A DNA stretch of 64,000 bases from Campanula takesimana. Taxonomy: Eukaryota; Streptophyta; Magnoliopsida; Asterales; Campanulaceae. The stretch spans positions 372,001 through 436,000 of the forward strand of contig JAOWBW010000487.1 of NCBI GenBank assembly GCA_026119855.1. The letters run 5' to 3'. Every line of letters begins with the position of its first letter. The stretch's first letter is position 1. Of the stretch, positions 1 through 12,000 are shown one piece after another. The position numbers and the translations under genes are program-made. The notes beneath the pieces are model-generated. The model was given only the letters and a program-made list of their open reading frames with translations. It searched no databases and was not told the DNA's origin.

Positions 1-608
1 GGTTTGGGGTTGGACTTGTGCGACTCGATAGTGAGCAGTTGATAAGAATATGTGCATGTAGTGTGAGGTCTAACATGTGACAAAACATTTTTTTTTCAAA
101 GGAAATAAAAAAAAAAAAAAAATAAGCACATAATTACAACTTTCGAATCACCCGTGTGACCGATAAAACAAACAGAAAATAAAAGAAGTTCTGTGCAGGC
201 CTGGTGCCCACACATTGTCATTCTGCTCTGTTCTGTTTTCTGTGCACTGTTCTGTTCTGGGAATGCGCCCAGAAGCGCGCGCATTGGGTGGCCTATGCGG
301 AAGGCGCGCGCGGTAGACAAAGAAGGGCAGAGGCGCCCGATTCTGGGCAGTACCTGCGAATTAGTGGGTTCAAGGGATTGCCTTGACCCTAAATAAAAAA
401 TTCTTTCCCCTGCAGTAATTGTTAGCACAGAAACATGGAATTGAAGGACAAGAAAGGAGGCGGGCGATTCTGGTAATTGGGGTCGGACGCGCGCGCTTTA
501 GGCCAAGAAGGCCAGAGGCGCGTGCTTCCCACCCTTTTTACCAGAATGCCCAGAAAACAGTAATAAGAACACCAAAAGTTAAGAACGCAAGTTTAACCCT
601 CTAAATCG

Positions 609-626
609 TCCCCAGCAGAGTCGCCA
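609..626 (-). other. primer binding site, tRNA-Arg-like
   Basis: TCCCCAGCAGAGTCGCCA on the + strand is the 3' end expected of a plant tRNA-Arg including CCA, so the minus strand can prime from it. It sits one base from the LTR start at 628. The same 18-mer with the same spacing occurs at 57521-57538. The tRNA-Arg identity is from general knowledge of the acceptor and T-arm sequence. Confidence 0.7.
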
Positions 627-627
627 C

Positions 628-1879
628 TATAGATACCCCGGGAAACCACAACTTGGCTAGAGCGGTGAATTATCCTAGGATGTCTAACTTGTTTTTAGAT
701 TGTTTAGAGTCGCCACCTATGTTTTTAAAGGAACATAAGAAAAACCTAGAAATAGCCTAATTTATGTACAAAACCAGAGATTCGGGAGAGAAGGGTTCGG
801 GGGTTAGGTGACGGAGTGGGAAGTACTTAAACACCCACTCCGCCCCGCTTATGCGGGTCTTGCTACTATTGGTGTTCTAATGCTAAATGTCCTCAATTTA
901 TTAACAGTGCTAACAATTATAATGTAAAGAAAAAGGGGAAGAAAAGAGAATTGTTTTATTTATAAATTTATGCTAAACAATTACATTAAGAAATGTATAG
1001 GAAATTAAAGTAGAGATTAAAATGTAGGGAGATAACCTTAACCAACTTTAATGTAGTAAAGTGGTCATTTGGTCATGTCCCAATTGATGGGGATTGCATA
1101 CTAGTAAGACTAGAATAAAAGAAAAGAAGAATAAAAGTACCTTTAGAAAAGAGGACCTTAGACTTTGACTTGTAGATGGTGTTGTTTGTAGAGAAATGGT
1201 TGTGCAACACTTTGTGTAGTGTTTGTTTGTAGGGAAAATGTGTTGAGAGAACTTGTGTATAGTTCTTGTAGGGAAGATGATGTTGGTTCAAAGAGTGTAA
1301 AAGGAGTCCCTCTCTAAGGTAGAAGATGATGGTTTTTATAGGTAAAAAAGAGAGGGAAAGGTTGGAGGGAAATTGGTTAATCCATGTGAGATGGAATTGA
1401 CCAATAGAAAATAAGATAAATAAAATAATAAATGAAAGAAATAAAAGAAAATCAAATAAAATAAAAATGAATTATTTTGTTTCAAAGAGATGGCTAGAAT
1501 AATGGGATTGGAGGTTATAAAACTAGGGGGGATGAATGTGGATGAGAAAAGAAGTCTTTTGTGATCAAGAAAGAGATATTGCAAATAAGAAAAGGGAGGG
1601 AAATAAGGTGCAATCCGTTACTGCCAAAATGGGAAGCGCGCGAGTCCCGCTTTTGGGGCGAGACGCGCGCGCAGCCCGTTCGCAGTTCCGGAAGCGCCCG
1701 CGGCAGAAAAGGACAGAATGACAGAATGACCCTAAAAGTTAACTCTGTTATGCAGTTTAGTCCAAAACTAACGGAATCAGTTAGGAACTTAACCGAAGTA
1801 ACATAAATTAACGAAAATGAGTTAAATAAAAATACTTTGTATGCAATCGAAGTGAGAGGTCCAAGGCGGGGTGTCTACA
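628..1879 (-). repeat. 5' LTR of the left Tat element (1252 bp)
   Basis: Left end TATAGATACCCC corresponds to TGTAGATACCCC of the LTRs at 43187 and 57540, and the right end GTGTCTACA matches theirs. Shared blocks include the stretch around 'gtcctaggatgtctaacttg' and the region of the TATA box, which reads TATAAAAA on the minus strand near 1330-1345. A GCGCGC cluster lies at about 1632-1700, upstream of that TATA on the minus strand. The LTR is about 260 bp longer than those of the right Tat element and diverged from them, so it represents another subfamily. The first dinucleotide is TA instead of TG, probably a point change. Confidence 0.8.
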
Positions 1880-3291
1880 GATTGCAATTCGGATTCCATG
1901 GCTCTAAGCTACTTGTCCGAATCAGGAGAAGACATCGCCTCTTGGTAGGTTGTTGGTTCATCATTCTCAATGATTTCTACCTCATTACTATCCGTTACGA
2001 GAAATTCATATCTCTCGGGCTCGGATCGTAACCTACTAAATCTGCGAGTTGCTTGTGTATTTTGAACAGGTTCCACAACTCCTTGTGGTTCTTGTTCTTG
2101 TTCCACTATTGGTTCAATGTTATTTTCTGGGTCTCGAATTTCTTCAAGATTTATTTTACTCCCACTGATTTCTTTGGAGAGAAACTCTTTCTCTAGAAAG
2201 ACACCAGTTCGGGCAACAAACACTTTGTTGTCCTCACGGTTGTAAAAGTAATATCCTCTAGATTCCTTTGGATATCCTACGAAAATACATTTGTCAGATT
2301 TGTGTGCAAGTTTGTCAGAGACAAGTCTTTTGACAAAGGCTTCGCAACCCCAAATCTTCATGAAAGATAAACAGGTTTTCTTTCCACTCCACATCTCATA
2401 TGGAGTCTTTTGAACCGATTTAGTTGGAACACGATTTAGTGTGAAAGCAGCGGTTTCTAGAGCGTAACCCCAAAAGGATATTGGAAGATCAACTTGACTC
2501 ATCATTGATCGAACCATGTCTAACAAAGTCCGATTTCTCCTCTCGGATACACCATTCCATTGTCGCGTTCCGGGTGGAGTCAATTGTGAAACTATTCCAC
2601 AATTCTTTAGATGATCATCAAATTCTTGACTCAAGTATTCTCCACCTCGATCTGATCGAAGTGCCTTAATACTTTTGCCAAGTTGTTTTTCTACTTCATT
2701 TTGAAATATTCTAAATATCTCAAATGCTTCAATTTTATGTTTCATTAGGTAAACATACCCAAATCTACTATAATCATAAGTAAAGGTTATGAAGTATTGA
2801 AATCCTCCCCTAGCATTGCTACTTAATGGTCCGCATACATCGGAATGTATCAACCCCAATAAGTCGCTTGCCCTTTCACCCAACTTGGTAAAAGGTGTCT
2901 TAGTCATTTTCCCAAGAAGACACGACTCATAAGTATCATATGACTCTAAGTCACATGAACCCAAAAGTCCTCCCCCATGGAGTTATGAGATACGCTTCTC
3001 ATTAATATGACCAAGACGGCAATGCCATAAATAGGTATGATTTACATCATTAGGTTTAGATTTCTTATTTATATGATAGACATTTTCATTATTTTCATTC
3101 TTGACATCCAAGACATAAAGGCCATTAAATGAATTAGCAATACCATAAAGCACATCATTTAAATAAATAGAAAATTTCTTATTCTCAATAAGAAACTTAA
3201 AACCTTCATTATCCAAACAAGAAATGGAAATAATATTTCTAATTAAATCCGGAACATAATAACAATTGTTCAAAACAAATGTGAGAACCAC
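1880..3291 (-). pseudogene. Copia GAG-pre-integrase and integrase, truncated
   Basis: The minus-strand frame from 3291 carries the GAG-pre-integrase segment (WHCRLGHINEKR, H...C type), a stop at 2983-2985 where a lysine or similar residue is expected, then the integrase core (to 1909). The core shows IHSDVCGP, LRSDRGGEY and NGVSERRNRT, the D, D and E of the DDE catalytic triad. The linker after the core (ARTGVFLEKEF) is typical of Copia polyproteins. The frame ends at 1909-1911 with TAG, where the neighbouring residues suggest an original Trp; the same frame continues to 1880 and then meets the Tat LTR. RT is not in the window. Function: strand transfer of retrotransposon cDNA, now inactive. 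Confidence 0.85.
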
Positions 3292-4207
3292 ATCCGGTAT
3301 CCAATACCCAAGAATCAGTGGTAGAAAGGAGAATATCTATCATATAGATACCTGAAGTCGACGCAGCCTTGCTGCTCTTCTTCTTCTTTTGCTCTTCCAA
3401 GAAAGCCTTGCAATTACGTTTCCAATGACCAATCTCTTGACAATGGAAACAGATTGCATCCTTTTGTGAATCGGGTTTTGCCTCAGAAGCCTTGGCACCA
3501 CTTGCCTTGATTATCTTGGGTTTGACAACTTTCTTACCCTTTCCTTTGGCACCAGCCTTCTTCCCATCATGAACTAAGATCACGGGAGAACCTTTCTCCG
3601 CAATCTTCATCTCCGCAGTTTTAAGCATCCCATGCAACTCGGAGAGATTCTTATCCATTCCATGCATGTTATAATTCATCACAAACTGATTATAACTTTT
3701 AGGCAATGAATTAAGAATGAGATCCGTGGCTAGCTCCAATGGGATTAGATAGCCAAGTTTCTCAAGGTGCTCTATATAACCTTTCATTTTCAGCATGTGA
3801 GGACTCACTTGTTGCCCTTCATTCATTTTGCAAGTAGTGAATGAAACGATGGTCTTGTACCTCTCTTGCCTAGCTTGCTCTTGAAATATGGCTCTTAACT
3901 CCACGCCTATCTCATAGGCTTCCAAATGTTCTAAACTTTGTTGGAGTTTTGAGCACATAGTAGCAAGCATGAGACAGCTTACATCTCTTGAATCATTACG
4001 ATGTTTCTTGTAACTGTCTCTTTCTGCCCTAGGGGCAGTAGGTTCTGGTTCAGCAGGAAGAGGCCCATCGAGAATGTACAACTTGTCTTCTTTCCTAAGA
4101 ACAATTCTTAGGCTACGGATCCAATCCATAAAGTTCGTACCATTCTCTTGGAGCTTATCCTTCTCAAGGATCGATCGCAACGAAATTGATTGAGTGTTAG
4201 TAGTCAT
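3239..4207 (-). pseudogene. Copia gag with zinc knuckle and truncated protease
   Basis: ATG at 4207; 322 codons. The N-terminal two thirds match the UBN2-type Copia gag pattern (NFMDWIRSLRIVL near residues 25-37). One CCHC zinc knuckle, CFHCQEIGHWKRNC, lies near residues 253-266. Protease begins with SWVLDTGCGSHIC, whose D-T-G is the aspartic active site, but then jumps to FVLNNCYYVPDL in another frame at about 3283. The roughly 45-50 residues normally between these blocks are missing, so a deletion removed the core of the protease and shifted the frame. Gag forms the virus-like particle in the cytoplasm; this copy cannot mature one. Confidence 0.85.
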
Positions 4208-5783
4208 TATCTACAAATATGCAAAATTTCCAAAATTTAATAAGTACCCGTTTTTCATTAAAGAAATAAACAATGCATTTTCAAACAAAATACTCCCACT
4301 AAATTATATAGCCTTCATATACAACCAATGTATAATATAATTTAATTGGGCTAAGATCCAACTTTAATTTAACTTTTGAGTCCACGGAGGCAGACCACTC
4401 AAAACTAAATTAATTAGGTAGACAATCATGTCAATCATATCCCATATGATTCTTAGATCTTTTTATGAGATTCTTTGAAAATCCAATTTCAAAAGCATGT
4501 TTAATCTCATCTTTTGCCTAGGCCCAAAACCGTTTTGACGCCTAATTAAGTCCAACCATTTTAAACGCATAGGAACCATTCAATTTAATGTACCTTGCGG
4601 AGGCAAGCCCACATTAAACTAATGAACCTCATCTTGCTCATACATGAATAAAATTAATGCACCTCGCAGAGGCGAACCCATATCAAGATCACCCATGTAT
4701 AAACAAGTGTTTTAATCATGGCATGGCAATGAAGGACTTAAAATTTTCTTTGAAGGTTCATCACATATAACATATAACACATTTATGAGCACATAATATA
4801 AACATGTTACACATCAAGTTTAGCCACTAAATTAATCTCCATTAATTTAAGCATGATATTTATGTGTCATTAGTTTTTCTATAATTATGAGGATGAGACT
4901 ATTTCAACTTTGGTTATTATCTCCAAATCAAGACAACAAGAAGTGCGGTCGAACTAAGCCATTAGGCAACCACAATCCCGCACTAATTCAAGAAACCAAG
5001 AAAGTAGTCCATGTGGCCGAAACTAAGCAATAGATGGTCTCGATGAACGTAGGCCAATTGCATCCACAATTCCACATGGATCTCCAATCATTGAATCAAG
5101 AACTTTGTTTCTAAATTTTAGCAATTATGAACTCTTCATAATTCTAACTTCGTTTTATCTTTGAAACTTTGATTGCGATCAAGTTTAGGAAACACAATCT
5201 CGATGAACGCAGATTAGCCATCCAAACCTTAAACCAATCTTAGAATCACAGGACTAAAACAAATAGGAAAATCAAACCCCAAAATCCACACACAAACCAA
5301 CTACCCAAAACCCACTCTGGATCAGCAGGTCTGGACTGGTTCTGTTACTGGTTTTGTTGAATTTTTCGAAAAATTCCAGATTTTGTTTTTGACGAAAATC
5401 AGAATTTCTGATCCCTTTGTGCGGCAGCCCAAAAAGACATGTGCGGTAGCCCAAAGGTGTGCGGCCGCCCAGAATCTTCTGTGCGGTCGCCCACGATGAT
5501 CAGAATGTGCAGAATTTTCAAAGTTCGAAAATTTTGTCTCAAAATTGTTTTTCCCCGATTATTAAAACTTTGTTCCAATCAAAAATTAATAATCAACAAT
5601 TCTGAATCCATCATAATATTTATTGCGATTGAATCGTGCCATTAAAGTTTCAAAACAATAAACCACATAAAATCACAAAACACATAAGAATCATATATTC
5701 CAATATTCATATCATGCTAGGCACATAAACAATTTATATACACATAACATGATCTAGGTATTGAAAAAATCAACATGAACGGG
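4208..5783 (-). other. Copia 5' leader, about 1.6 kb, non-coding
   Basis: Lies between the primer site and the gag ATG. No convincing ORF. At 5419-5493 there are four spaced copies of a 13-mer, GTGCGGNNGCCCA (starts 5419, 5441, 5459, 5481), also present in the LTR of this element and in Gypsy LTRs. Between 4400 and 5250 the text has a repetitive rhythm (GAGGC AAGCCCA near 4605 and 4670), but no clean tandem unit was defined. Confidence 0.6.
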
Positions 5784-5795
5784 GATCTGATACCA
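5784..5795 (-). other. primer binding site, tRNA-iMet type
   Basis: Minus strand reads TGGTATCAGATC, one base from the LTR end. It matches the usual plant initiator tRNA-Met primer site (TGGTATCAGAGC) except for one base. Confidence 0.75.
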
Positions 5796-5796
5796 C

Positions 5797-6561
5797 TGTT
5801 GGGTTTCGGAGTAACATGCGCAGCGGAAATTAGCATTTAAAATTTATGAAACTCAAAGCCCATAGATCCGTTCGTATGATTAAATCAAATACAACAATAT
5901 GGATAGAGGAAAAACTAACCCTTGATGACTTTGAATTCTAGCTTTGATCTTGGTGGAGAACTTGAAGCTTTAATCACAATAGTAAGAACACGAACTTCGA
6001 AGATGATAAGCTTCACCCTCTAGCGGTATCCACACCACGAACGAATATCAAGGAGCTTCTTGATCTTGGTTGCTAGACCAAAATTATGAAACACACTTTC
6101 ACAACTTTAATATAACTATATGGAATTTTATTTGTGTGTTATTTTGTTCTTCAATCAAAGATGTCTAACAAAATAAAACCTCTCTCAAACTCTTTTGAGA
6201 CTCACACAAACCTTCGTAGAGAGTGCTGGCCGAATTTGGTCTTTTATACACAAGTAGGACCTATTCCAAATAGGAAACTTGTGTCAAAATCCGTCCAAAA
6301 TTCGTTTCCTAATCAAATTAGGAATCTGCCACCCGACAGTACTGTGCGGCCGCCCAGAATCCACTGTGCGGTCGCACAACTATCTGAAACAAACTGGTAC
6401 AAAATTGAGCTAAGTGTGCGGCCGCCCAGTCCATACTGTGCGGTCGCCCACTTCCCCAGATTTCCAGAATTTCCAAAATTCCAATGTAGTCCTTATTTAA
6501 GATTCGTTCTATCGTGTGTGACCCTCTAGGATTATACTAAGTTGGCAATGGGTTCAAACAT
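5797..6561 (-). repeat. Copia LTR, first part (continues at 15040)
   Basis: Begins TGTTGGGTTTCGG and is interrupted after 6561 by a complete LTR element. The last five bases, AACAT (6557-6561), recur at 15035-15039 as the target duplication. A TATA box reads TATAAAAG on the minus strand near 6243-6250. Four copies of GTGCGGYCGCMCA start at 6344, 6366, 6416 and 6438, about 100-200 bp upstream of that TATA on the minus strand. Confidence 0.85.
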
Positions 6562-9500
6562 TGTAACGACCCGAAAACCCGCATCTACTTCTTAGTAATA
6601 AATATTTAATTATTTATTTATTTCTTATTTATTTATTTCGATTGTTTATTTATTTAAATTATTTATTTATTTAAATAATTATGTGTGCATTTTGTGTTTC
6701 ATAATATTTTATGACTAGCAATTTATTTGATCATTTGTGTTAGTGTGGAGTTAGTGAGTCTTAGTTGATAGTGGGGAAAAATGGGTTTAATTGTTCTAAG
6801 TGATTGTAGAGGGACCTAAGTGAAACCTTTTCTTTTATCATCTTACTCCCTCCCTCTCCCTCACCCTCTCCCTCACTCTCTCCTGCACACACACACACAC
6901 TCTTTTTCCCTCTCTCTCCTCCATGGGAAAAGGGTAAGTTTCTCTCCTCTTTCTCTTTTCTTTTTAGTCATCTTCATCCCACTATTTCTCATTTCTCATT
7001 TTATGAAAAATGTTTAGATCGTCGATAGGATCGTGTAGAGCAAAGAAATTTCGAATTCCGTCAACTTTGATAAAATTCGGGTAAGTTGCTTTTCCCCCAT
7101 TTATGCTAAAAATGTTCATCTTTAACTCCATTGATGCTCTAGTTGATATATATGGCTTCTTTGGTTGATTTGGAATTTATTTGTAATTTATCCATCTTTG
7201 TGAAATTTATAAATTTGGGTGTTTGAATCATCTAGCTTGGAAGAGGTAAGTTACTAAATCCCCCTATTTATGCTTAAAATTCATCATGTATGTTGTATGT
7301 GTTGATATATGGGTTTATGTTCTTGTTTTAGAAATTTATACTTAAAATTGTGCAAGAACTTATATGAACTTGATTTTGGAAGCCATGGAAGGAATTGTTT
7401 TTCTTGAAGTGATTTGTGAAGATTAGGTGATGGATTGTTGGATTGGGATGATGAGTTATGTGTTGTTTGATATATTTGGAGTTAAATGGGGTTTTAATGG
7501 AGTTAGAATTGGTTTGGGTCGAGCTCCACAATGGTGGGGAGGTATAAGGGTTGTTATATCAGGATTTAGGACAAAAGGAGTGAAATTCGGGTGTATTTTG
7601 GGGTCTGGGCGGTCGCCCACTTAGTTTTGGGCGACCTCCCACTAAATCAGCCTCTTTTAGCTTGGTAACAGGGTTCCGGGCGCTCGCCCACTCAATTCCG
7701 GGCGCCCGCCCACTTTTTCCAGAATTTAGGTCGATCTTCCGGAGGCCATAACTTCTTCGTCCGGACTCTGTTTTGGACGTGTAAACTATCGTTGGAAAGC
7801 TATTTTCGATTACTATGAAATGGTTCCATTGGCCGAATAGTTTCAGATAAGAATGGTTGTTTTTTCATTGAGGTTTAAGATCAAGGTGTAGTCTCGGTCT
7901 AGGTTCCGTAGTACTATTCTAGTTGACTTAGTTGGGCACCGTGGAACTCTTTAGTAATTGAAATTGGTTCCTTTGTGAACAATGGTGTTATGTAATTTGA
8001 TCATGTATTGTTTGGGAATGTTTGGGCATCTTATGATGTGTTCGTGATTGTTCCAATCGAATTGATTTTCGAGTAAGACTTGGTCTAGGTTTTAGGCGAT
8101 GTCCTATAGTACTTAGAGGGTTTTTATTGAACACCAAAGTGTAGGGTTTAGTCCGGTTGTGATCATGTTCTAATAAGTGTAACCTTTTGGATTCGTTTGG
8201 GGTGTTTAGAATTGGTTCGTTATGAACAGAGGTAAAGCGTGAATTGGCAATTGGGTACCTACGGTTTGATTAACCTTAAGGTGTATTCATTCTGATTTCC
8301 TATTTTGGAATTCTAGGTGTGATGAGATGGTTGAGTTCATAGTCCTAGTATATCTTTATGAGTAACTTGTGGGTATCATATTTAGGATGTGTTTGGTACG
8401 TGCCTTATCTTGGAATCATCATGTTTTAATGGTCAATGTTGTTGGGCTTTCTATGAGCAATCTCGTTTATCGTTGTTGGACTCTATTATGAGAAACTTCT
8501 TGTGTTTGTTGTTGTTGAACTCTTCTTGAGTAATCGTTTGCATCTTTATGGTGATTAATTGGTATGGTTCCCTACTTTGGAATCTTTGGTTGTTTATCGA
8601 GCTAGTATTTATTATTTGGAATTTACTTGAAAGTCCAGCTGGTATTTGTGTGTTTCGGGCGATGCGAAAGATTATAATGGCAATGAGCTGAGTCCATTAT
8701 AATTCTTGACCATTGTTTTGCCCCATTATTACCCTCCTCCAGATTGGCCTTGGATGTGAGATGAGCTAGCCCCTTTGTGAGCATTATAGCTATTGGTTTT
8801 GGGCTTTGACTGTGTGTCATCGTCCCCTTGTTGTTATTGGTTCCAGTACCGGGGTTTTCTCTTCAGCTATTATGCTACTACGAAGATGGTTTGATTGGTT
8901 GATTGATTGATTGGTCGGTTCTGACCGGGGTTCTCGTCAGCTGTTATGCTGCTATTGTTGATTGGTTGATAGGTTGAAGCTGCGCAGCGATTGTTCTATC
9001 AGTTTGGTGAAACCTTGGCTCGGTATCCTTTGTAACGTGTTTATTTCAGTCTTATGTGTTGCATGATGAGTTAGTCGTTATTTCCAACTAGTATGGGACA
9101 GTTGGCGATAGGGAGGTTTCTCATTTGTTGTTATGTGATTTACTTGTTCAGTTATACCGTTGATTTGCATGATATTATGCCATGTAGCTGCATTAGTAAC
9201 TTACTGAGATTTTATCTCACCCCGTTTCTTTTATCCTTGTTTTTCCTTAAACCCCCCCCCCAGGAAAGCAAGTGGTAGCGTTGTGACTTCCGTTGTAGCG
9301 GGAATCTTCTGAGCAGGTTGATCGCCTTTGGGATAGTTACTCTTCGGAGCCTTTATGTATTTTATTGTGGGTTCGTAGTCGTTCAGTGTTTTGTATATAC
9401 GGTTGTACTTTGGGTATTTTTGTTAATAGTTGTTCTTGCTTCCGCGTTTGTTTCTAGTCTCGGAGTTATAATCTCGTTGAGGTGTCGTTTGATGGTATTG

Positions 9501-9604
9501 GTTTCATAGTTGAATTCACGCACCCGGTTTGGTATTTTGCATTTTAGAGATGTATATTATGTAAATTTTATATTTATGATTTTTAGAATTTCTGGGGCGT
9601 GATA
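6562..9604 (+). repeat. 5' LTR of the LARD-like element
   Basis: Starts TGTAACGACCCG and ends GGGGCGTGATA. Contains A/T-rich TTTATTTATT runs near 6600-6680, a CT-rich and (AC)n stretch at 6838-6925, four GGGCGNNCNCCCA motifs (starts 7607, 7629, 7678, 7700), and near 9190-9270 the conserved palindrome plus pyrimidine tract and CAGG. Differs from the 3' LTR by an estimated 1.5-2% by eye, suggesting a fairly recent insertion. Short ORFs inside are not supported as genes. Confidence 0.88.
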
Positions 9605-12000
9605 GTTGGTATCAGAGCAATGGTTTTAGAACTTGAAGGAGGATAAGAACTCTGATATTGAATAGGTTTCAATATTAGGGTGTTATGATTTTGAGCGGTT
9701 TAGAAACTAAGTTTTCTTGAAAAGATGAGGTTAAGGTAGAAGTTGGTTGAGTTATGAGTCATGATATTGACGTCGAGTGTTTCTTCTCTTGTGGTATATC
9801 AAGTATAGATTGGTGTTAATAGTGTTGGTTCCCTTGGGTTAGTTGGTTTGGGAATCGAGAGTGCGAGTTTTGAAGACTTGGACGTACCTATTTCGTAAAG
9901 TGGAAATGTCTTGTGCCATATTCGTATGTTTGTTCTCATTAAGTGATTTATGTTGAGGTGTATTCTCGAGTACGAAATTTCATGATTGCTCCTGATAGAG
10001 GTAAGGTGATTTGGTTATGTCACCTATACAGGGTATTGACGAGTTAAGTAGTATGGCCTAGCTTTCAATGTGTTACGAATTTCTTGGGTGCCATCGATAG
10101 GTGGTGAATACTTCTATATTGGTATGTTTGACTTTGTTTAGAAGCATACTAGGTATATATATATATATAATGTTCAGGTTCTATATTGAAAATCAGAAAA
10201 TCTTCATTATAAGGTTGTGCTGGGAAGTTAGCTTACTCTGTTGGCAGTATTAACTTTGAAATCTTGGGTATAATTTATACTGGGTGCGATAGGTCGTTCG
10301 ATCGATAGGGAACTTGGGTAATATGATGAGTTGATATGGGCTATAATGCTGATAGGTGAATCAGTGAACATATAATATCGGTTGGGTTAAAAGAGTTAAA
10401 TATTCAATTTGAGAATTTCTTGATAGGAGATTTTTCTTTACTTTTAGTACATCTACGTGAGTGCATCGGAATTGCTTAGTATGAAGAAATACTTAATTTA
10501 TTATGGGTCATATTAAGAAGTTGAGTTATGATACTTTTGTGATCGTTTTAATACATGACTGGAGTTGAGTTAAAGCAATACGAGTTATGAGTATCTTGTG
10601 GAAGTTATAATCATTAATGATGGTGGGTGCGTTAAGTTTAAAGGTCTAGACATATTTAGCGAAGGTGAGAATTCCTCGAACAATATTAAACGCATTTTTG
10701 GGTTTTAGTGAACAGTTGTCACATGGTTCTGAATCTTTTCTTGGTGGCGTCCTCATTTGGATTAAGGATTTGTAAAGGAAAGTGAGTATAGATACTTTGG
10801 CATATTAAAGGATACTATGATTCTGTATTAGGAGGGAGCAGTTATTGAATATTTCAGATTATTAGTGATCATTTGTAATATCTTTTAGAGTTGTAAGTTG
10901 TAATATATTGATATTTATGAAAATAAAGATTGTGAAAATTTCGGATCGTTACAGTTGCTACTTTAATGGTAATCCTTAGAGATATAGTCACGCGGTGAAC
11001 ATTTGGAGGATGAGAAATTTCATTAGATTTTCATAGTTTAAGAAGTTGAGTAAGCTCGAGGTGGTTTAATGTTTTGAATTTCTGGGAAGTAAGTATGCGA
11101 TTATCTAATGGAAGTATCTCTACAGTATAATTAGGGTTGTGAATAAGACAAGTTTGTAGTATCTCGAGAATTATGTTTAAGAGAAATTTGGAATCTTCAA
11201 GTTTGGCCTTGGGTATGGATTTTAGTTAGGAGTGAAGATAGTGATTGAAGAAGGTTCGGTACGAGAGATTACTAAGTTGTAAGCATTACTTAAGTTTACT
11301 ATATGATGGGGAAGTGGATAATTAGGAAATTCGGGAAGAGACGGAACTAAAGTAGCCGTGGCTATTGGATCATTCGGGTAAGTATTCTAAAATTCGGGTT
11401 AATAAATAGAGCTATCTATGACTAGGGATTGATTGTGGTTTTATTGATATCGCCTTAGCAAACTATAGTTGTTTTTATGGGACCAAGTTTAGAAATGATG
11501 TTATGGGTTATCAATGTTGGATAGTTATATGTTCTTCAAGTAGGTTGAGAAATACAAAGATTATGATTGTATTAGTTGTATTACATAAGGAAGATGACTT
11601 TTGTAGTGGAGTTGATTCCAAATACTATTGGGATAATGAAAAATAAAACCGATGAATGTTGGTGATTTAAGGGTTGATTGAGAGCATAACGCTAATCAGG
11701 ATCAAATTAGTTATGTTTCATAATTGGTGATCAAGTGATAGTCGTGGGAATTTGAAATCCCGGATGAAAGAAGAAGTTGACTTAGAATGTTTAATACGAG
11801 TATACTTGAGATATATATGTGTTCAATATGTGTTGGTTTATTTGAGTCATGGAGACTATGTTGGAAATCTTTAATAGGTACTTGATTTGGGGTTATGAGT
11901 GCTATATGAGAATTGATATTTTGTAGCCTCGTTGTGACTGCGTATAGTGATTTTTGATAAGTGAATTCGCGGGCGAATTCTTTTTTTTAGGAGGGTAGAT
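9605..12000 (+). other. non-coding interior of the LARD-like element
   Basis: The primer site (9607-9618) follows the 5' LTR directly. The remainder is A/T-rich with an (AT)n run near 10157-10170 and no gag, protease, RT or integrase motif in any frame that I can recognise. The last bases, AGGAGGGTAGA at about 11989-11999, look like the polypurine tract for plus-strand priming. Confidence 0.7.

Larger units (their letters stand above)
1..1879 (-). mobile_element. Tat-lineage Ty3/Gypsy element, 5' end only (cut by window edge)
   Basis: Bases 1-627 closely match 56879-57539, the untranslated leader of the complete Tat element further right, and 628-1879 is the matching LTR. Reading on the minus strand, the LTR lies right and the leader left, so gag-pol should continue to the left of base 1. 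The order LTR, one spacer base, tRNA-Arg-like primer site, leader is preserved. The leader has GC-rich GCGCGC clusters at about 270-345 and 486-528. No coding sequence is visible here. The element interrupts the integrase region of a Copia element that resumes at 1880; the expected 5-bp duplication is GATTG (1880-1884), but its partner is outside the window. Confidence 0.8.

Noticed and set aside
609..626. tRNA gene (tRNA-Arg 3' end)
   Set aside because: Only the 3' 18 nt are present next to an LTR; it is a primer binding site. The same holds at 57521.
6820..7017. Small Ser/Leu-rich ORF present in both LARD LTRs (6820, 12260), and further short ORFs at 7427, 9093, 9318
   Set aside because: Duplicated only because they lie in the LTRs; low complexity (CT-rich or T-rich), substitutions between copies are not biased to silent sites by eye.
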